Source of the DNA: CAZSTA01 sp964609495 [NCBI: uncultured bacterium] | GTDB taxonomy: Bacteria; CAZSTA01 | Direction: 5' to 3' | Assembly (NCBI GenBank): GCA_964609495.1 | Contig: CAZSTA010000003.1 | Coordinates: 1,557-50,743 of the forward strand | DNA: 49,187 bases | Shown here: positions 41,379 to 49,187 of the stretch, one piece after another | Layout of the letters: every line of letters begins with the position of its first letter | Position numbering within the stretch: the stretch's first letter is position 1 | Notes under the pieces: model-generated | What the model was told of the DNA's origin: nothing | Databases searched by the model: none | What the model saw: the letters and a program-made list of their open reading frames with translations, nothing else | Position numbers and translations under genes: made by a program

Positions 41379-43057
41379 CTCCTCATCTCCCCTCCCTTAA
41401 TTCTCCCCTCAAAATCCCTCTTTATCAGTCTCCAATATCTTCTCAATTTGTTAACCTCCTCCTTTTCCAATTCGTGCTCTCCATAGCGAGTCTCAACGAA
41501 TCCCTCCGTCAAAGGGGCTATCTCATCTTTATATTCAGGAAAGGCATCTTTGAAATCCTCGGAATATTCATTAGGGGTTCTACTCCTAATTCGTGGGCAT
41601 CCCAGCATAGTCGATAGTTTGATTAAAGTCAGATATATCTCAGTTATGAAAATAGCTTCAGCAGATAGTTGCTTGGATTTACCCACTCTAGCCGAAGGGG
41701 TGTATCTACCTCCAGCTGCTCCTTCCTTTGCGGCTCTTTTCTCCCTCTGGGCTTCCTTTATGGAGATGAACAGTTCCGCTATTCTCTCTAACAGTCTTGA
41801 TATCGCTCGCCAGATTAGAACGACATAGCGACCGATAATCATAAAAATTCTGCCCAGCAGAGTCTTTTTAAAGCCCCTACTCTTAAACATAGGATATAAG
41901 GCGTAAGCGATCGCCATAAGGATCGCGGCCAGCATAAGAGCCCACTTGACCGTTTCCCACCAAGGAAATGATATAGGTTGACCAGACGGGGGAGGGGAAA
42001 AATCTGGTCCTCTTGGCATTCCTCCCAGCTTCTTACTCAATTCTCTCATTGTTTCCATATCCGGTGCGAAGCCCTTACCAGCGAAAAGAGAAGCGATGAG
42101 GCTAATTAACCATATTACTCCCGCGATAAACCTATCCCATGATAGAGGAGAAAAGTTAGTTGGAAGTAGGAGGATTATTACGAATATCACGAGAATAGCT
42201 CCTAAACTCGTTACTATCCAGGAAGAGGACATCTCTTCAGAGAAGGTTATCTCCTCCCGATGCCAATCTATCTTTCGTCTAAGATAGTGCGCTCTGCTTA
42301 CTAAAGTTAGACCTGCTATATAGTAGAGGGATCCTCCTATCAGAGCATAGCGATATCCTGGTGGCATTCCCGTAACCTTCAACCTAACTTGCCAGGTTAC
42401 TATCATTGCCAGTATCAGCAGGACTCCCATCGAGAAGAAGCGAGAGGTTATCGCCCTCAGCAGTCTAGTAGCAGGGATAAACTTCACATTTGCCGCCAGC
42501 CATCGCTTAAATTCAGGGGAATTGGCAGGGGGAGCATAGCGATCAGGAGTTAATTGGAGAGATAATATATCTTCCATATAGAGATTGCTCAACCACCAGG
42601 GGAGGAGAAAGAGCAAGCTATTGATTATATAAGGGAGGGGGAATAGAGCCTTAGCACTTTTCAGAGAGAGGATGATCTCCTCCAGACTTATCCCCGGAGA
42701 GCCAGAGAAGAAATAGGTCAAGATTCTTAGGAAGAGCAAAATTAGTATTAACTCCCTTATTCGATAGGGGGCCGATGATTCTCGCCGATGAGCGTAGGTA
42801 TATCTAGTGTAGAATACACTTTCAATTACTAAGAAGATAACGAATAGATAGTAACCAGGAAAGATGGGAGAGGAAGGATATATTATCTTAGCTAGCTCCA
42901 CTAAAGCCACGATTAAACCAGTCAACATCGTTGTTATGGCCATAGGTTGGAAGAGATCTCTATCCCAATCTGGTTTCCACGATTCCTCCTCGCCTTCAGA
43001 GGTAGGAAGAGATTGCTCTTCTCCCTTATATTTTTCTTTCGGTTGCTCTCCAGACAT
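41375..43057 (-). CDS. Multi-pass membrane protein with C-terminal DUF4129 domain
   Basis: The protein has 560 residues. Residues 1-35 are acidic and soluble; about eight to ten hydrophobic segments lie between 40 and 420, and the soluble C-terminus (about 470-560) is a DUF4129 domain (LGCPRIRSRTPNEYSEDF, PLTEGFVETRYGEHE). DUF4129 proteins usually occur with DUF58 and transglutaminase-like proteins in a MoxR-type cluster. Here the DUF58 gene overlaps it by 32 nt, but no MoxR ATPase or transglutaminase gene lies in the window. Role probably in envelope or protein maturation. Confidence 0.85.
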   Translation of the reverse strand: MSGEQPKEKYKGEEQSLPTSEGEEESWKPDWDRDLFQPMAITTMLTGLIVALVELAKIIYPSSPIFPGYYLFVIFLVIESVFYTRYTYAHRRESSAPYRIRELILILLFLRILTYFFSGSPGISLEEIILSLKSAKALFPLPYIINSLLFLLPWWLSNLYMEDILSLQLTPDRYAPPANSPEFKRWLAANVKFIPATRLLRAITSRFFSMGVLLILAMIVTWQVRLKVTGMPPGYRYALIGGSLYYIAGLTLVSRAHYLRRKIDWHREEITFSEEMSSSWIVTSLGAILVIFVIILLLPTNFSPLSWDRFIAGVIWLISLIASLFAGKGFAPDMETMRELSKKLGGMPRGPDFSPPPSGQPISFPWWETVKWALMLAAILMAIAYALYPMFKSRGFKKTLLGRIFMIIGRYVVLIWRAISRLLERIAELFISIKEAQREKRAAKEGAAGGRYTPSARVGKSKQLSAEAIFITEIYLTLIKLSTMLGCPRIRSRTPNEYSEDFKDAFPEYKDEIAPLTEGFVETRYGEHELEKEEVNKLRRYWRLIKRDFEGRIKGGEMRR

Positions 43058-44243
43058 TTAAATCCTCGCTTTCCTTTATGTGATATATCACTATACCCTG
43101 TTCGGCATATTTTTCCTTCTCTTCAATCTGCTTGAAACTGTCGCATACTAAGATCAAAACGATGTTATATCCTGCATTTCTAAATCCTAATAGTTGCGAG
43201 ATCAACTCATCACTGAAGATTGGAGTGATCAGGATGAGAGTTGTTCCCCAGGGAAGATGAACTCGCTCCGTACCTATCATCTGCTCGAAAGGAGATTTGG
43301 GTTTAGAAGCTACCTTGATCCTAGCTAGTAGATCTAGGATACGCATCAAGTGAAGATGTCCCTTATTCGGAAGGATTGAGGAGGGGCCTGTGCTTTCCAG
43401 CTCAGCTAAGGGATCGAGCCCATTGGTCATCAAGCCAACCTCCTGCTTAAGGCGATAGATATGATGAGAGATGGAAGCCGCGACAACTATCGCTAGCTCC
43501 GAGTAATATACTGAGTGCGGGAGATCCTTATAATCATTTATATCAAGATTGAGAAAGATAACAGTCCCCAAGGACATGGTGGGTTCGAACTTCCTCACTT
43601 GAAGTTTACCAGTCCGAGCAGTCGCCTTCCAATGAATACGATTATAGCTATCGCTGGGAATATACTCCCTGATTCCGTGAAAGCGGGAGGGATCTTCATA
43701 GATGGGAGTATAGGTCTTAATCGTCCCAAAGGGCTGCCTAGAGGGGATACCTAATCTCTCAAGGGGTATTATTCGAGGATAGACGATGATCGTTTTCTCC
43801 TCCGCATCCCTCCTGCTCCAGGGATGAAAACCAAAGATGTCGCTTGATTCGAGATCCAATGGGCCAAGCGTGTAATATCCTCGATATCGCCCGGTTAATT
43901 TATAGGATAGAGTCGCTTCGCTTTTAGGAGAGACGCTGATCACCTGACGGAAGAACCCCGGAGCCAGAAGCTGATATGGATATCTATCATGGAGCTTTAA
44001 CCAGGGGAGGGGTAGAATAGTATTGTTTTTCACATTGATTTTGATCTCCATGCTCTCGCCTAAGAATAGGCGATCATCGCTCAGCACCTTCTGGCAGATA
44101 GTCCCCTTTTGATTCTGCTCGCTCCATATTCGAGCGAAGAAGTAGAGACCCGCAAAGAGATATAGACTGTAATAGAGGAAACTAACTTTGAAGAATAGAG
44201 TAGCTAAAGCGACTATGATTATGAACAGCGGCCAATGTTTCAT
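43026..44243 (-). CDS. DUF58 family protein
   Basis: The protein has 405 residues from the ATG at 44243 (AAGGAGG 4 nt upstream; an ATG at 44261 would bring the site inside the gene). Two N-terminal transmembrane helices are followed by a cytoplasmic domain. The DUF58 signature YIPSDSYNRIHWKATARTG and VRKFEP lies around residues 195-220; after it comes a vWA-like part. It usually works with MoxR AAA ATPases. It has a good promoter 40 nt upstream and overlaps the DUF4129 gene. Confidence 0.9.
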   Translation of the reverse strand: MKHWPLFIIIVALATLFFKVSFLYYSLYLFAGLYFFARIWSEQNQKGTICQKVLSDDRLFLGESMEIKINVKNNTILPLPWLKLHDRYPYQLLAPGFFRQVISVSPKSEATLSYKLTGRYRGYYTLGPLDLESSDIFGFHPWSRRDAEEKTIIVYPRIIPLERLGIPSRQPFGTIKTYTPIYEDPSRFHGIREYIPSDSYNRIHWKATARTGKLQVRKFEPTMSLGTVIFLNLDINDYKDLPHSVYYSELAIVVAASISHHIYRLKQEVGLMTNGLDPLAELESTGPSSILPNKGHLHLMRILDLLARIKVASKPKSPFEQMIGTERVHLPWGTTLILITPIFSDELISQLLGFRNAGYNIVLILVCDSFKQIEEKEKYAEQGIVIYHIKESEDLNVWRATERKI

Positions 44244-44282
44244 ATTACCTCCTTTTCTCATCTCAAGAGAGCTTCATTTATG

Positions 44283-44311
44283 ATTATACTCTAAACTATA
44301 ATCTCAGTCAA
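44283..44311 (-). promoter_or_regulatory. Promoter of the DUF58-DUF4129 operon
   Basis: On the minus strand TTGACT (44311-44306), a 17-bp spacer and TATAAT (44288-44283). Confidence 0.82.
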
Positions 44312-44368
44312 GTATTTTCGTCCGATAATATCTTGGTAAGAAGTAAAAAAATATATCTTCGATTTTTA

Positions 44369-44397
44369 TTGACGCTTATAAACCTGTATGTTATAAT
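44369..44397 (+). promoter_or_regulatory. Promoter of the secreted orphan gene
   Basis: TTGACG (44369-44374), a 17-bp spacer and TATAAT (44392-44397), about 39 nt before the ATG at 44436 and divergent from the DUF58 promoter. Confidence 0.82.
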
Positions 44398-44435
44398 AAA
44401 CATAGTCGTCTTATACCTTAGGGAGGTGATTTCTT

Positions 44436-45134
44436 ATGCTCAAAAGAGTTACTCTATTTATTCTAATCCTAACTTTACTCCTATTAGTAGCTTCGGGAGC
44501 CTTCGGGGAAGATGGGACCACTGGGCTTCAATTGCTCTGGGAAAGATCTCTAATGAACCTACCATGGCAGCCGGTCCCTGGTTGGCCCTCCTATACTAAC
44601 CCTAATCCTATTTGGAGCATTAACTATCCCCCAGGCTGGCAGATACAACAAGATCAAACGGGAATCGTTTACTTTAGCGATTCTACTCAAAGTTACTTCT
44701 TTATGGTAGGCTTCGGTCTTGTTTGGCAGTTGCTAGATAAAGCACAATTCACAAACTTAATTATTCAGAACATGGCAGGGGGAGCCTCAGTTCAAATCCT
44801 TATGCACAATCAGGTCCCTTTACCACCTATACTTCAGATGGAGCCAATCGATTTCATAGGTTTCTCCTGGACAGACCAGCAAGGGGTAAAACACACTGGA
44901 GTATTAAGCGTTTGGTTTGTTATGCCTTCTCCTATGGTGGGTAGCACCCACTTCGGCTTTATGGCGGCTTTAAGTTCAGCCTCCGCCTTCGATGAATATG
45001 CTACCTCCGTTGTAGCTCCGATGGCAACCTCCTTCCTAGCTCCTAAATCCGGTGGAGGGGAAGAGGAAGATAGGGATGGAGACGAGGTGCCAGATAGTGA
45101 AGATAATTATCCCGATGACCCCGAGAGATGGTGA
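44436..45134 (+). CDS. Secreted protein of unknown function with Asp-rich tail
   Basis: The protein has 232 residues. Residues 1-24 are a signal peptide ending in GAFG. The middle part (YPPGWQIQQDQTGIVYFSD, FSWTDQQGVKHTG) resembles small secreted beta-sheet proteins, not a family I know. The C-terminal 25 residues (EEEDRDGDEVPDSEDNYPDD) look like a calcium-binding type III thrombospondin repeat. It has AGGGAGG before the ATG and is followed by REP-like repeats. A cell-surface or secreted role is likely. Confidence 0.7.
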   Translation: MLKRVTLFILILTLLLLVASGAFGEDGTTGLQLLWERSLMNLPWQPVPGWPSYTNPNPIWSINYPPGWQIQQDQTGIVYFSDSTQSYFFMVGFGLVWQLLDKAQFTNLIIQNMAGGASVQILMHNQVPLPPILQMEPIDFIGFSWTDQQGVKHTGVLSVWFVMPSPMVGSTHFGFMAALSSASAFDEYATSVVAPMATSFLAPKSGGGEEEDRDGDEVPDSEDNYPDDPERW

Positions 45135-45155
45135 GGATGGCTGTTTGCAATTATG

Positions 45156-45334
45156 TTCCCTCTTCCCTTGTGGGAGAGGGATAGGATGAGGGGGAGATTA
45201 TATCCCAACTCACTTTTAGATCATCCCAATCACCCTCCCCTAACCCCTCCCATCAAGGTAGGGGGAACTAAAGGGCTTTAGTTCAATCTCAGTGTTCCCT
45301 CTCCCCTCGTGGGAGAGGGATAGGGTGAGGGGGA
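45156..45334. repeat. REP-like palindromic repeats, one half and one full copy
   Basis: A half unit (45156-45195: CCCTCTTCCC...GGGAGAGGGATAGG then ATGAGGGGG) is followed by a full unit (45230-45334) with CACCCTCCCCTAACCCCTCC and CCCTCTCCCCTCGTGGGAGA plus GGGATAGGGTGAGGGGG. Same family as at 34388 and 37141. They may stabilise the 3' ends of the convergent secreted-protein transcripts. Confidence 0.8.
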
Positions 45335-45345
45335 AATCGATCAAG

Positions 45346-45374
45346 AAGAGCGGATGCGTTAGGCACCCGCTCTT
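45346..45374 (-). terminator. Hairpin terminator after the beta-helix gene
   Basis: AAGAGCGG and CCGCTCTT pair over 8 bp with an inner TGC/GCA stem. Almost the same sequence follows the next copy of the gene at 48883-48909, including GTTAGGCACCCGCTCT. Confidence 0.72.
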
Positions 45375-45406
45375 TATTATATATCTCAATCTGGCTCCAG
45401 TCTTAT

Positions 45407-48400
45407 CTATCTAATCACCGCGAGAGTCTTGATCTCCTCTATAGTCTTCCCATCACCAGTGGCTCTTATCCGATAGATGTAAATTCCGTCTGCCACTTCC
45501 TCACCATCCTCATCTAATCCATCCCAAGCTACTTCATTATATCCCATCTCTCCGGCTATCTCATCTAATACTCTCACTAACTCTCCCGCAGTAGTGTAGA
45601 TCTCTATCCTGACTTCTGCTTCCATACATAAGCTGAAGGTGAAGACGGTCCGATTCGTCATCGGATTAGGAGCATTCATAACATTGTGTAATCCCAGGAT
45701 CGCTTCTACGGTGAAGGTGGTGGTCATCTCGGTCTTGTTACTAACCTTGTCCTTGACCTCTATCTTCACCGTGTATTCCCCGCTCTTCAGATTCCCCTTG
45801 AGGGTGTAGGAGATCTCACCTGTATTCTCATCATATCCGATCTTAGTCCAATCCACAACTATGTCGTTCATCCCCTCGGAGGAGATCGTTATCTTCAAGC
45901 TCTCCCTATCTATCCCACTCGTCTGATCGGTAACCTTAGCGGTTATCTTCCATTCCGCTCGATCGCACTCGGTCTCTATGAATTTATCCTCCACCGCTAA
46001 GTCGCTCATCTGAGGAGGGGTGTTATCCACTATCACCGTTACCTTATCCGTAGCGGTTCTCCCCTCGGTATCCTTGGCGGTAATGCGGACGGTGTAAGTG
46101 CCATCGGGGAGAGAGGAGGTATCCCAATTCCCCAAGAGATCATCGGTTACTGCCTGAGTGGAAGTATTAATAAGCGTCCAGCTACTCGGATCTTCTCCTT
46201 CTCCATACTCTAGGATGTAGTTATCAAAGATCTCACTGAAGGCTGTGCCTATTACATCAACTTCTCCTTTGACGATCTGCATATCAGTAGGGGAGGAGAT
46301 GTCCGCTATTGGAGGTGGAGCAGGAGGCTCAGGCAAGATGACATGGATAAGTTGTGTCCCATCGGTCCAACCATAATCGGGAGCCTCGGCGGCCAGCATC
46401 GTCGCCGTTCCCAACTCAAAGCCTTTGAAGTGGAAAGTCACGCTGTTAGATCCCGCAGGAATGACTACCGAAGTGATGGGAACAAAGGGAGTGTGCGTCA
46501 GTGAGAACTGCCCGATCAAGTTGAGGGAGGTAAGGTTGATGGTGGTGTCCACCGCTACACTGACGGGATTGCCATTTATGTCCTGAAGTTGGATAGTTAT
46601 CACATTACTGGGGAGACCCACATAGACCAGCCTTATCGGGGTGATAAAGACTATCTCAGTTGGGAGGAAAACAACATCCGTCGTAACTGCGGTATCCATC
46701 GGACAGGGGGTTACCGCGGAGACGGTCGCGGTTCCTGCTATTGTGCTGGATAGAAGAGAGGTAGCACTTCCTCCAACAGTATAAGCAGTAGCAGGATCGA
46801 TAGTTCCCAAGTTGGTAGAGAAATCGATAGGAGTCCAATCAGGAGCTTTATATATTCCTCCTGTCATCGTAGCGGTAATGGTAGAGGTGCCACCAGCGCC
46901 GACAGAGGTAGGATTGGCGGTGAGGGACATCTGTAGCCAGGGATCATAATCTACGTTATCGCTGACCGCATCGCCAACTCCTCCCGGATTGGTTGTAGGA
47001 TGATAAGGACCGCTGTTATCTCCCCACCAATTTCCTTCGGCATCAAGGAGAACACCGGTGGTGTTGTTGACGCCATAAGCGATATTACCACAGATAACGT
47101 TCTCATTAGCGGTGATATTAGTGGAAGTGGGATCGAGGTAAATACCACCACTCACACCACTATACCCATTCTCAACGATGAAGTTCCCCTCAATTGGGAT
47201 ATTGTCTGAGGCTTCAAGGTAGATCCCATCCTCATAATTCTCTATGGTGTAGTTGTTATAGATGGTGGTGTTATGTATATCAATTAGACGGATACCCCAG
47301 CCCCAGGCAGACATAAAAAGTATGTTGGCACCTGCGGCTTGCTTAGGAGCATACTTCTCCTTGATCCCCTTGATATCGAGTTCGAGTTCGGCTCTGCTCT
47401 TCTTGGTTCTACTGCGAGTTATATCTTCATGCGGGAGTTTCCTCTCTCTTCTAGGAGCTTTGTCCTCCTTGCTCTTTCTGGGCTTATCATCCTTCTTCTT
47501 GTCACCCTTAGAGATCGTCTTGCTCTTCTCGCTCATTTTGGAGCTATCATCTTTAGGGATGGATATCTCGCTCTTCCTCCCACCTCTGACCCTAGAAGCA
47601 GAGCGTCTCCTCTCGATCCTCTCCTCGATATCAGAGATACTGAGTCCCCTGGCAGAACTGCCTATGGTAAGATCCGATCCGCTCTTCAGATGAAGGCAAC
47701 ACATTTCATTATCAAAGCTCCAGTTCCCTGAGATGACGTTATATTGCCCCGCCCAATCGGAGTAGATTCCCTCCCAATTCCAAGCAGCAGTAGTATTGCC
47801 AACGAACTGGTTCGAATCTGATGAGTCGGAGAAGCCAGTAAAAAGGATCCCAGCAAAATAATTGTCATAACACTCATTAGCAAAAATAAGGTTGTTATCA
47901 GAATCTTGCAGATAGATTCCACAACCATCTATAGCACCGACCCATCCATTGTCGTGGATGTCATTACCCACTATAAAGCTATCCGTTATATAGACGAAGT
48001 AGATACCATCAAAGATCCCGTTCCCTTCGATCTCATTACCTTCTATAAGGAGATCCGTTCCATTATAGGCATAGATACCCCACAAGTCGTTATCATAGAT
48101 GTAGTTGTAAGAGACAGTGTTAGAAACTCCCGCATCCCAAAGACCTATGCCGTCAAAATTACCATATATCTCGTTATAACCGATAAAGTTGTAATCCGAG
48201 GTATCCAAACCATCTTCTGTAAGCCAGATCCCAAACCAACCATTATCATAGATGTAGTTTCCTCCGTTTATACCATCACCGATAATACTACCATTCACGC
48301 CACTCAACTCTATTCCATCATCGTTGTTGTCGTGAATATCGCAATTATAGACCTCAATCGCCATATTCCCTGAGGAGGCACTGACATGGATACCATCGGT

Positions 48401-48775
48401 AGCCAAGCTTCTTCCATCGATCTCGATCTCATTGAAGACTACGGTATAGCTATTCCCATCAGTAGCGCTGAGATCGAAGCAGTTACCTCCAGTGCCTAAG
48501 CCATCTACAACTACTAGTGTCCCTGAGGTAGACGATTGGAAGGTCAGGGACTTATTCGTTACAGTTACATTCTCACTATAGGGATTACCAGCGGGATCGA
48601 TTTCGATAATATCCCCACTGACAGTTGAAAGAGCATTGATCGCCGCTTGAATTGTTGCGTAATCGTAAGTAGGTGGGCCACCTGGCCCCACAGTCCACGT
48701 AGCGGCATCTGCTGAGGCTGCTAAAGTTAGCAGAAAAAGAATGACCAGAACTACCCGAAAAGATGTACTTCTCAT
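45407..48775 (-). CDS. Secreted right-handed beta-helix protein with Ig-like and FlgD-like domains and a charged insert
   Basis: The protein has 1122 residues. Signal peptide 1-24. About 60-372 and 480-600 are PbH1-type repeats rich in Asn and Gly (NEIYGNFDGIGL, NYIYDNDLWGIYAY) that form a right-handed beta-helix. Residues about 375-478 are a very different stretch rich in Lys, Arg, Ser and Asp (ERIERRRSASRVRGGRK, KKKDDKPRKSKEDK), likely disordered. Then come Ig-like segments (NPTSVGAGGTSTITAT near 630; SSPTDMQIVKGEVDVIGTAF near 830) and a C-terminal FlgD-like domain ending in ADGIYIYRIRATGDGKTIEE, as in type IX-like sorting modules. It likely acts at the surface on polysaccharide or as an adhesin. 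Start ATG has AAGGAGG. Confidence 0.88.
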   Translation of the reverse strand: MRSTSFRVVLVILFLLTLAASADAATWTVGPGGPPTYDYATIQAAINALSTVSGDIIEIDPAGNPYSENVTVTNKSLTFQSSTSGTLVVVDGLGTGGNCFDLSATDGNSYTVVFNEIEIDGRSLATDGIHVSASSGNMAIEVYNCDIHDNNDDGIELSGVNGSIIGDGINGGNYIYDNGWFGIWLTEDGLDTSDYNFIGYNEIYGNFDGIGLWDAGVSNTVSYNYIYDNDLWGIYAYNGTDLLIEGNEIEGNGIFDGIYFVYITDSFIVGNDIHDNGWVGAIDGCGIYLQDSDNNLIFANECYDNYFAGILFTGFSDSSDSNQFVGNTTAAWNWEGIYSDWAGQYNVISGNWSFDNEMCCLHLKSGSDLTIGSSARGLSISDIEERIERRRSASRVRGGRKSEISIPKDDSSKMSEKSKTISKGDKKKDDKPRKSKEDKAPRRERKLPHEDITRSRTKKSRAELELDIKGIKEKYAPKQAAGANILFMSAWGWGIRLIDIHNTTIYNNYTIENYEDGIYLEASDNIPIEGNFIVENGYSGVSGGIYLDPTSTNITANENVICGNIAYGVNNTTGVLLDAEGNWWGDNSGPYHPTTNPGGVGDAVSDNVDYDPWLQMSLTANPTSVGAGGTSTITATMTGGIYKAPDWTPIDFSTNLGTIDPATAYTVGGSATSLLSSTIAGTATVSAVTPCPMDTAVTTDVVFLPTEIVFITPIRLVYVGLPSNVITIQLQDINGNPVSVAVDTTINLTSLNLIGQFSLTHTPFVPITSVVIPAGSNSVTFHFKGFELGTATMLAAEAPDYGWTDGTQLIHVILPEPPAPPPIADISSPTDMQIVKGEVDVIGTAFSEIFDNYILEYGEGEDPSSWTLINTSTQAVTDDLLGNWDTSSLPDGTYTVRITAKDTEGRTATDKVTVIVDNTPPQMSDLAVEDKFIETECDRAEWKITAKVTDQTSGIDRESLKITISSEGMNDIVVDWTKIGYDENTGEISYTLKGNLKSGEYTVKIEVKDKVSNKTEMTTTFTVEAILGLHNVMNAPNPMTNRTVFTFSLCMEAEVRIEIYTTAGELVRVLDEIAGEMGYNEVAWDGLDEDGEEVADGIYIYRIRATGDGKTIEEIKTLAVIR

Positions 48776-48824
48776 TTGATTTCCTCCTTGTTATATTTAT
48801 CGAATGAAAAAAGCCTTTTCGATA

Positions 48825-48853
48825 ATTGTAGCAAAAAATGATAAATTTTCCAA
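48825..48853 (-). promoter_or_regulatory. Probable promoter of the beta-helix gene
   Basis: On the minus strand TTGGAA (48853-48848), a 17-bp spacer and TACAAT (48830-48825). Leader of about 43 nt. Confidence 0.5.
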
Positions 48854-48882
48854 GAGATTTCATTAGGCTAATAACTGTAAAA

Positions 48883-48909
48883 AGAGCGGATGCGTTAGGC
48901 ACCCGCTCT
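48883..48909 (-). terminator. Hairpin terminator after the partial gene at the window end
   Basis: AGAGCGG and CCGCTCT pair over 7 bp with the inner TGC/GCA stem of the copy at 45346. It is placed 33 nt after the stop of the partial secreted-protein gene. Confidence 0.72.
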
Positions 48910-48942
48910 GTATTCTATATCCCAATCTGGCTCCAGTCTTAG

Positions 48943-49187
48943 TTACCTAATCACCGCGAGAGTCCTGATCTCCTCTATAGTCTTACCATCACCAGTGGCT
49001 CTTATCCGATAGATATAGACCCCATCTGCCACTTCCTCACCATTCTCATCTAATCCATCCCAGACTACCTCATTGTATCCCATCTCTCCAGCTATCTCAT
49101 CTAATACTCTCACTAACTCTCCCGCAGTGGTGTAGATCTCGATCCTGACTTCTGCTTCCATACATAAGCTGAAGGTGAAGACGGTCC
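48943..49187 (-). CDS. C-terminal part of a second secreted protein, FlgD-like domain, 5' end off the window
   Basis: The frame is open from the window edge to the stop at 48943 and encodes about 80 residues. They are almost identical to the last residues of the 1122-residue neighbour (TVFTFSLCMEAEVRIEIYTT, DGLDENGEEVADGVYIYRIR, LAVIR end), differing in only a few positions. The gene is a tandem paralogue or a protein sharing the same C-terminal sorting module; its N-terminal part is unknown. Confidence 0.88.
   Translation of the reverse strand, partial: TVFTFSLCMEAEVRIEIYTTAGELVRVLDEIAGEMGYNEVVWDGLDENGEEVADGVYIYRIRATGDGKTIEEIRTLAVIR

Noticed and set aside
47262-47731. Long plus-strand frames opposite the charged insert of the beta-helix gene
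   Set aside because: They are antisense to a clearly coding frame and arise from its biased Lys/Ser codons.

Overview
The window looks like chromosomal DNA of an uncultured, deeply branching bacterium. I cannot name the phylum. It is AT-rich overall. Several genes start with GTG or TTG. Intergenic regions repeatedly carry near-perfect vegetative promoters (TTGACA, 17 bp, TATAAT). The fatty-acid pathway uses the FMN enoyl reductase FabK. A sigma/anti-sigma/RseB-like operon, a beta-helix surface protein with a FlgD-like C-terminal domain, and many Gfo/Idh/MocA and xylose-isomerase-like sugar enzymes suggest a free-living heterotroph with an elaborate envelope; this is inference.

Layout. 1-3900 (minus): a very long pentapeptide-repeat potassium-channel-like protein, an FHA-tyrosine-kinase fusion overlapping it by 4 nt, and a partial oxidoreductase. 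4049-16755 (minus): the classic yceD-rpmF-plsX-fabH-fabK-fabD-fabG-acpP-fabF-rnc cluster. It has an extra beta-helix acyltransferase-like gene between yceD and rpmF. A 3.9 kb accessory block between fabH and fabK carries a B12 radical SAM enzyme, a HEPN/MNT pair and two DNA methyltransferases. fabK has its own consensus promoter and a leader hairpin. 17007-17096: tRNA-Ser(UGA). 17140-21768 (minus): an operon with an aldolase that is probably not DapA, an oxidoreductase, a ThDP enzyme and two orphan genes. 21912-31463 (plus): DUF554 protein, aspartate aminotransferase, a SagB-like nitroreductase with a formamidase bounded by two related terminators, an HdrA-like/HgdC-like operon with a methyltransferase, a double-GNAT protein and small orphans.

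31589-37668 is the most plastic part. Two long imperfect palindromes share a 12-bp core and lie just downstream of co-oriented single genes, an arrangement like an integron cassette array. It also holds a truncated gene, a palindromic repeat family (one copy interrupted by a 52-bp inverted-repeat insert), a dolichol-phosphate-mannose-synthase-like pseudogene with an internal deletion, an IS605-like end hairpin and the C-terminal remnant of a sugar ABC permease. An HNH protein and an alpha-oxoamine synthase in the same stretch appear intact.

37658-39862 (minus) is an ECF sigma, zinc-finger anti-sigma and RseB-like trio with a candidate ECF promoter. 40124-44243 (minus) holds a xylose-isomerase-like enzyme and a DUF58/DUF4129 pair. 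From 44436 on come a secreted orphan, more palindromic repeats and two tandem secreted proteins that share an almost identical 3' end and terminator. The first is a 1122-residue beta-helix protein interrupted by a highly charged segment of about 100 residues.

Strongest leads: the cassette-like array at 31.6-34.3 kb, the coupled channel/FHA-tyrosine-kinase pair, the accessory block inside the fab cluster with the fabK leader hairpin, and the charged insert in the beta-helix protein.
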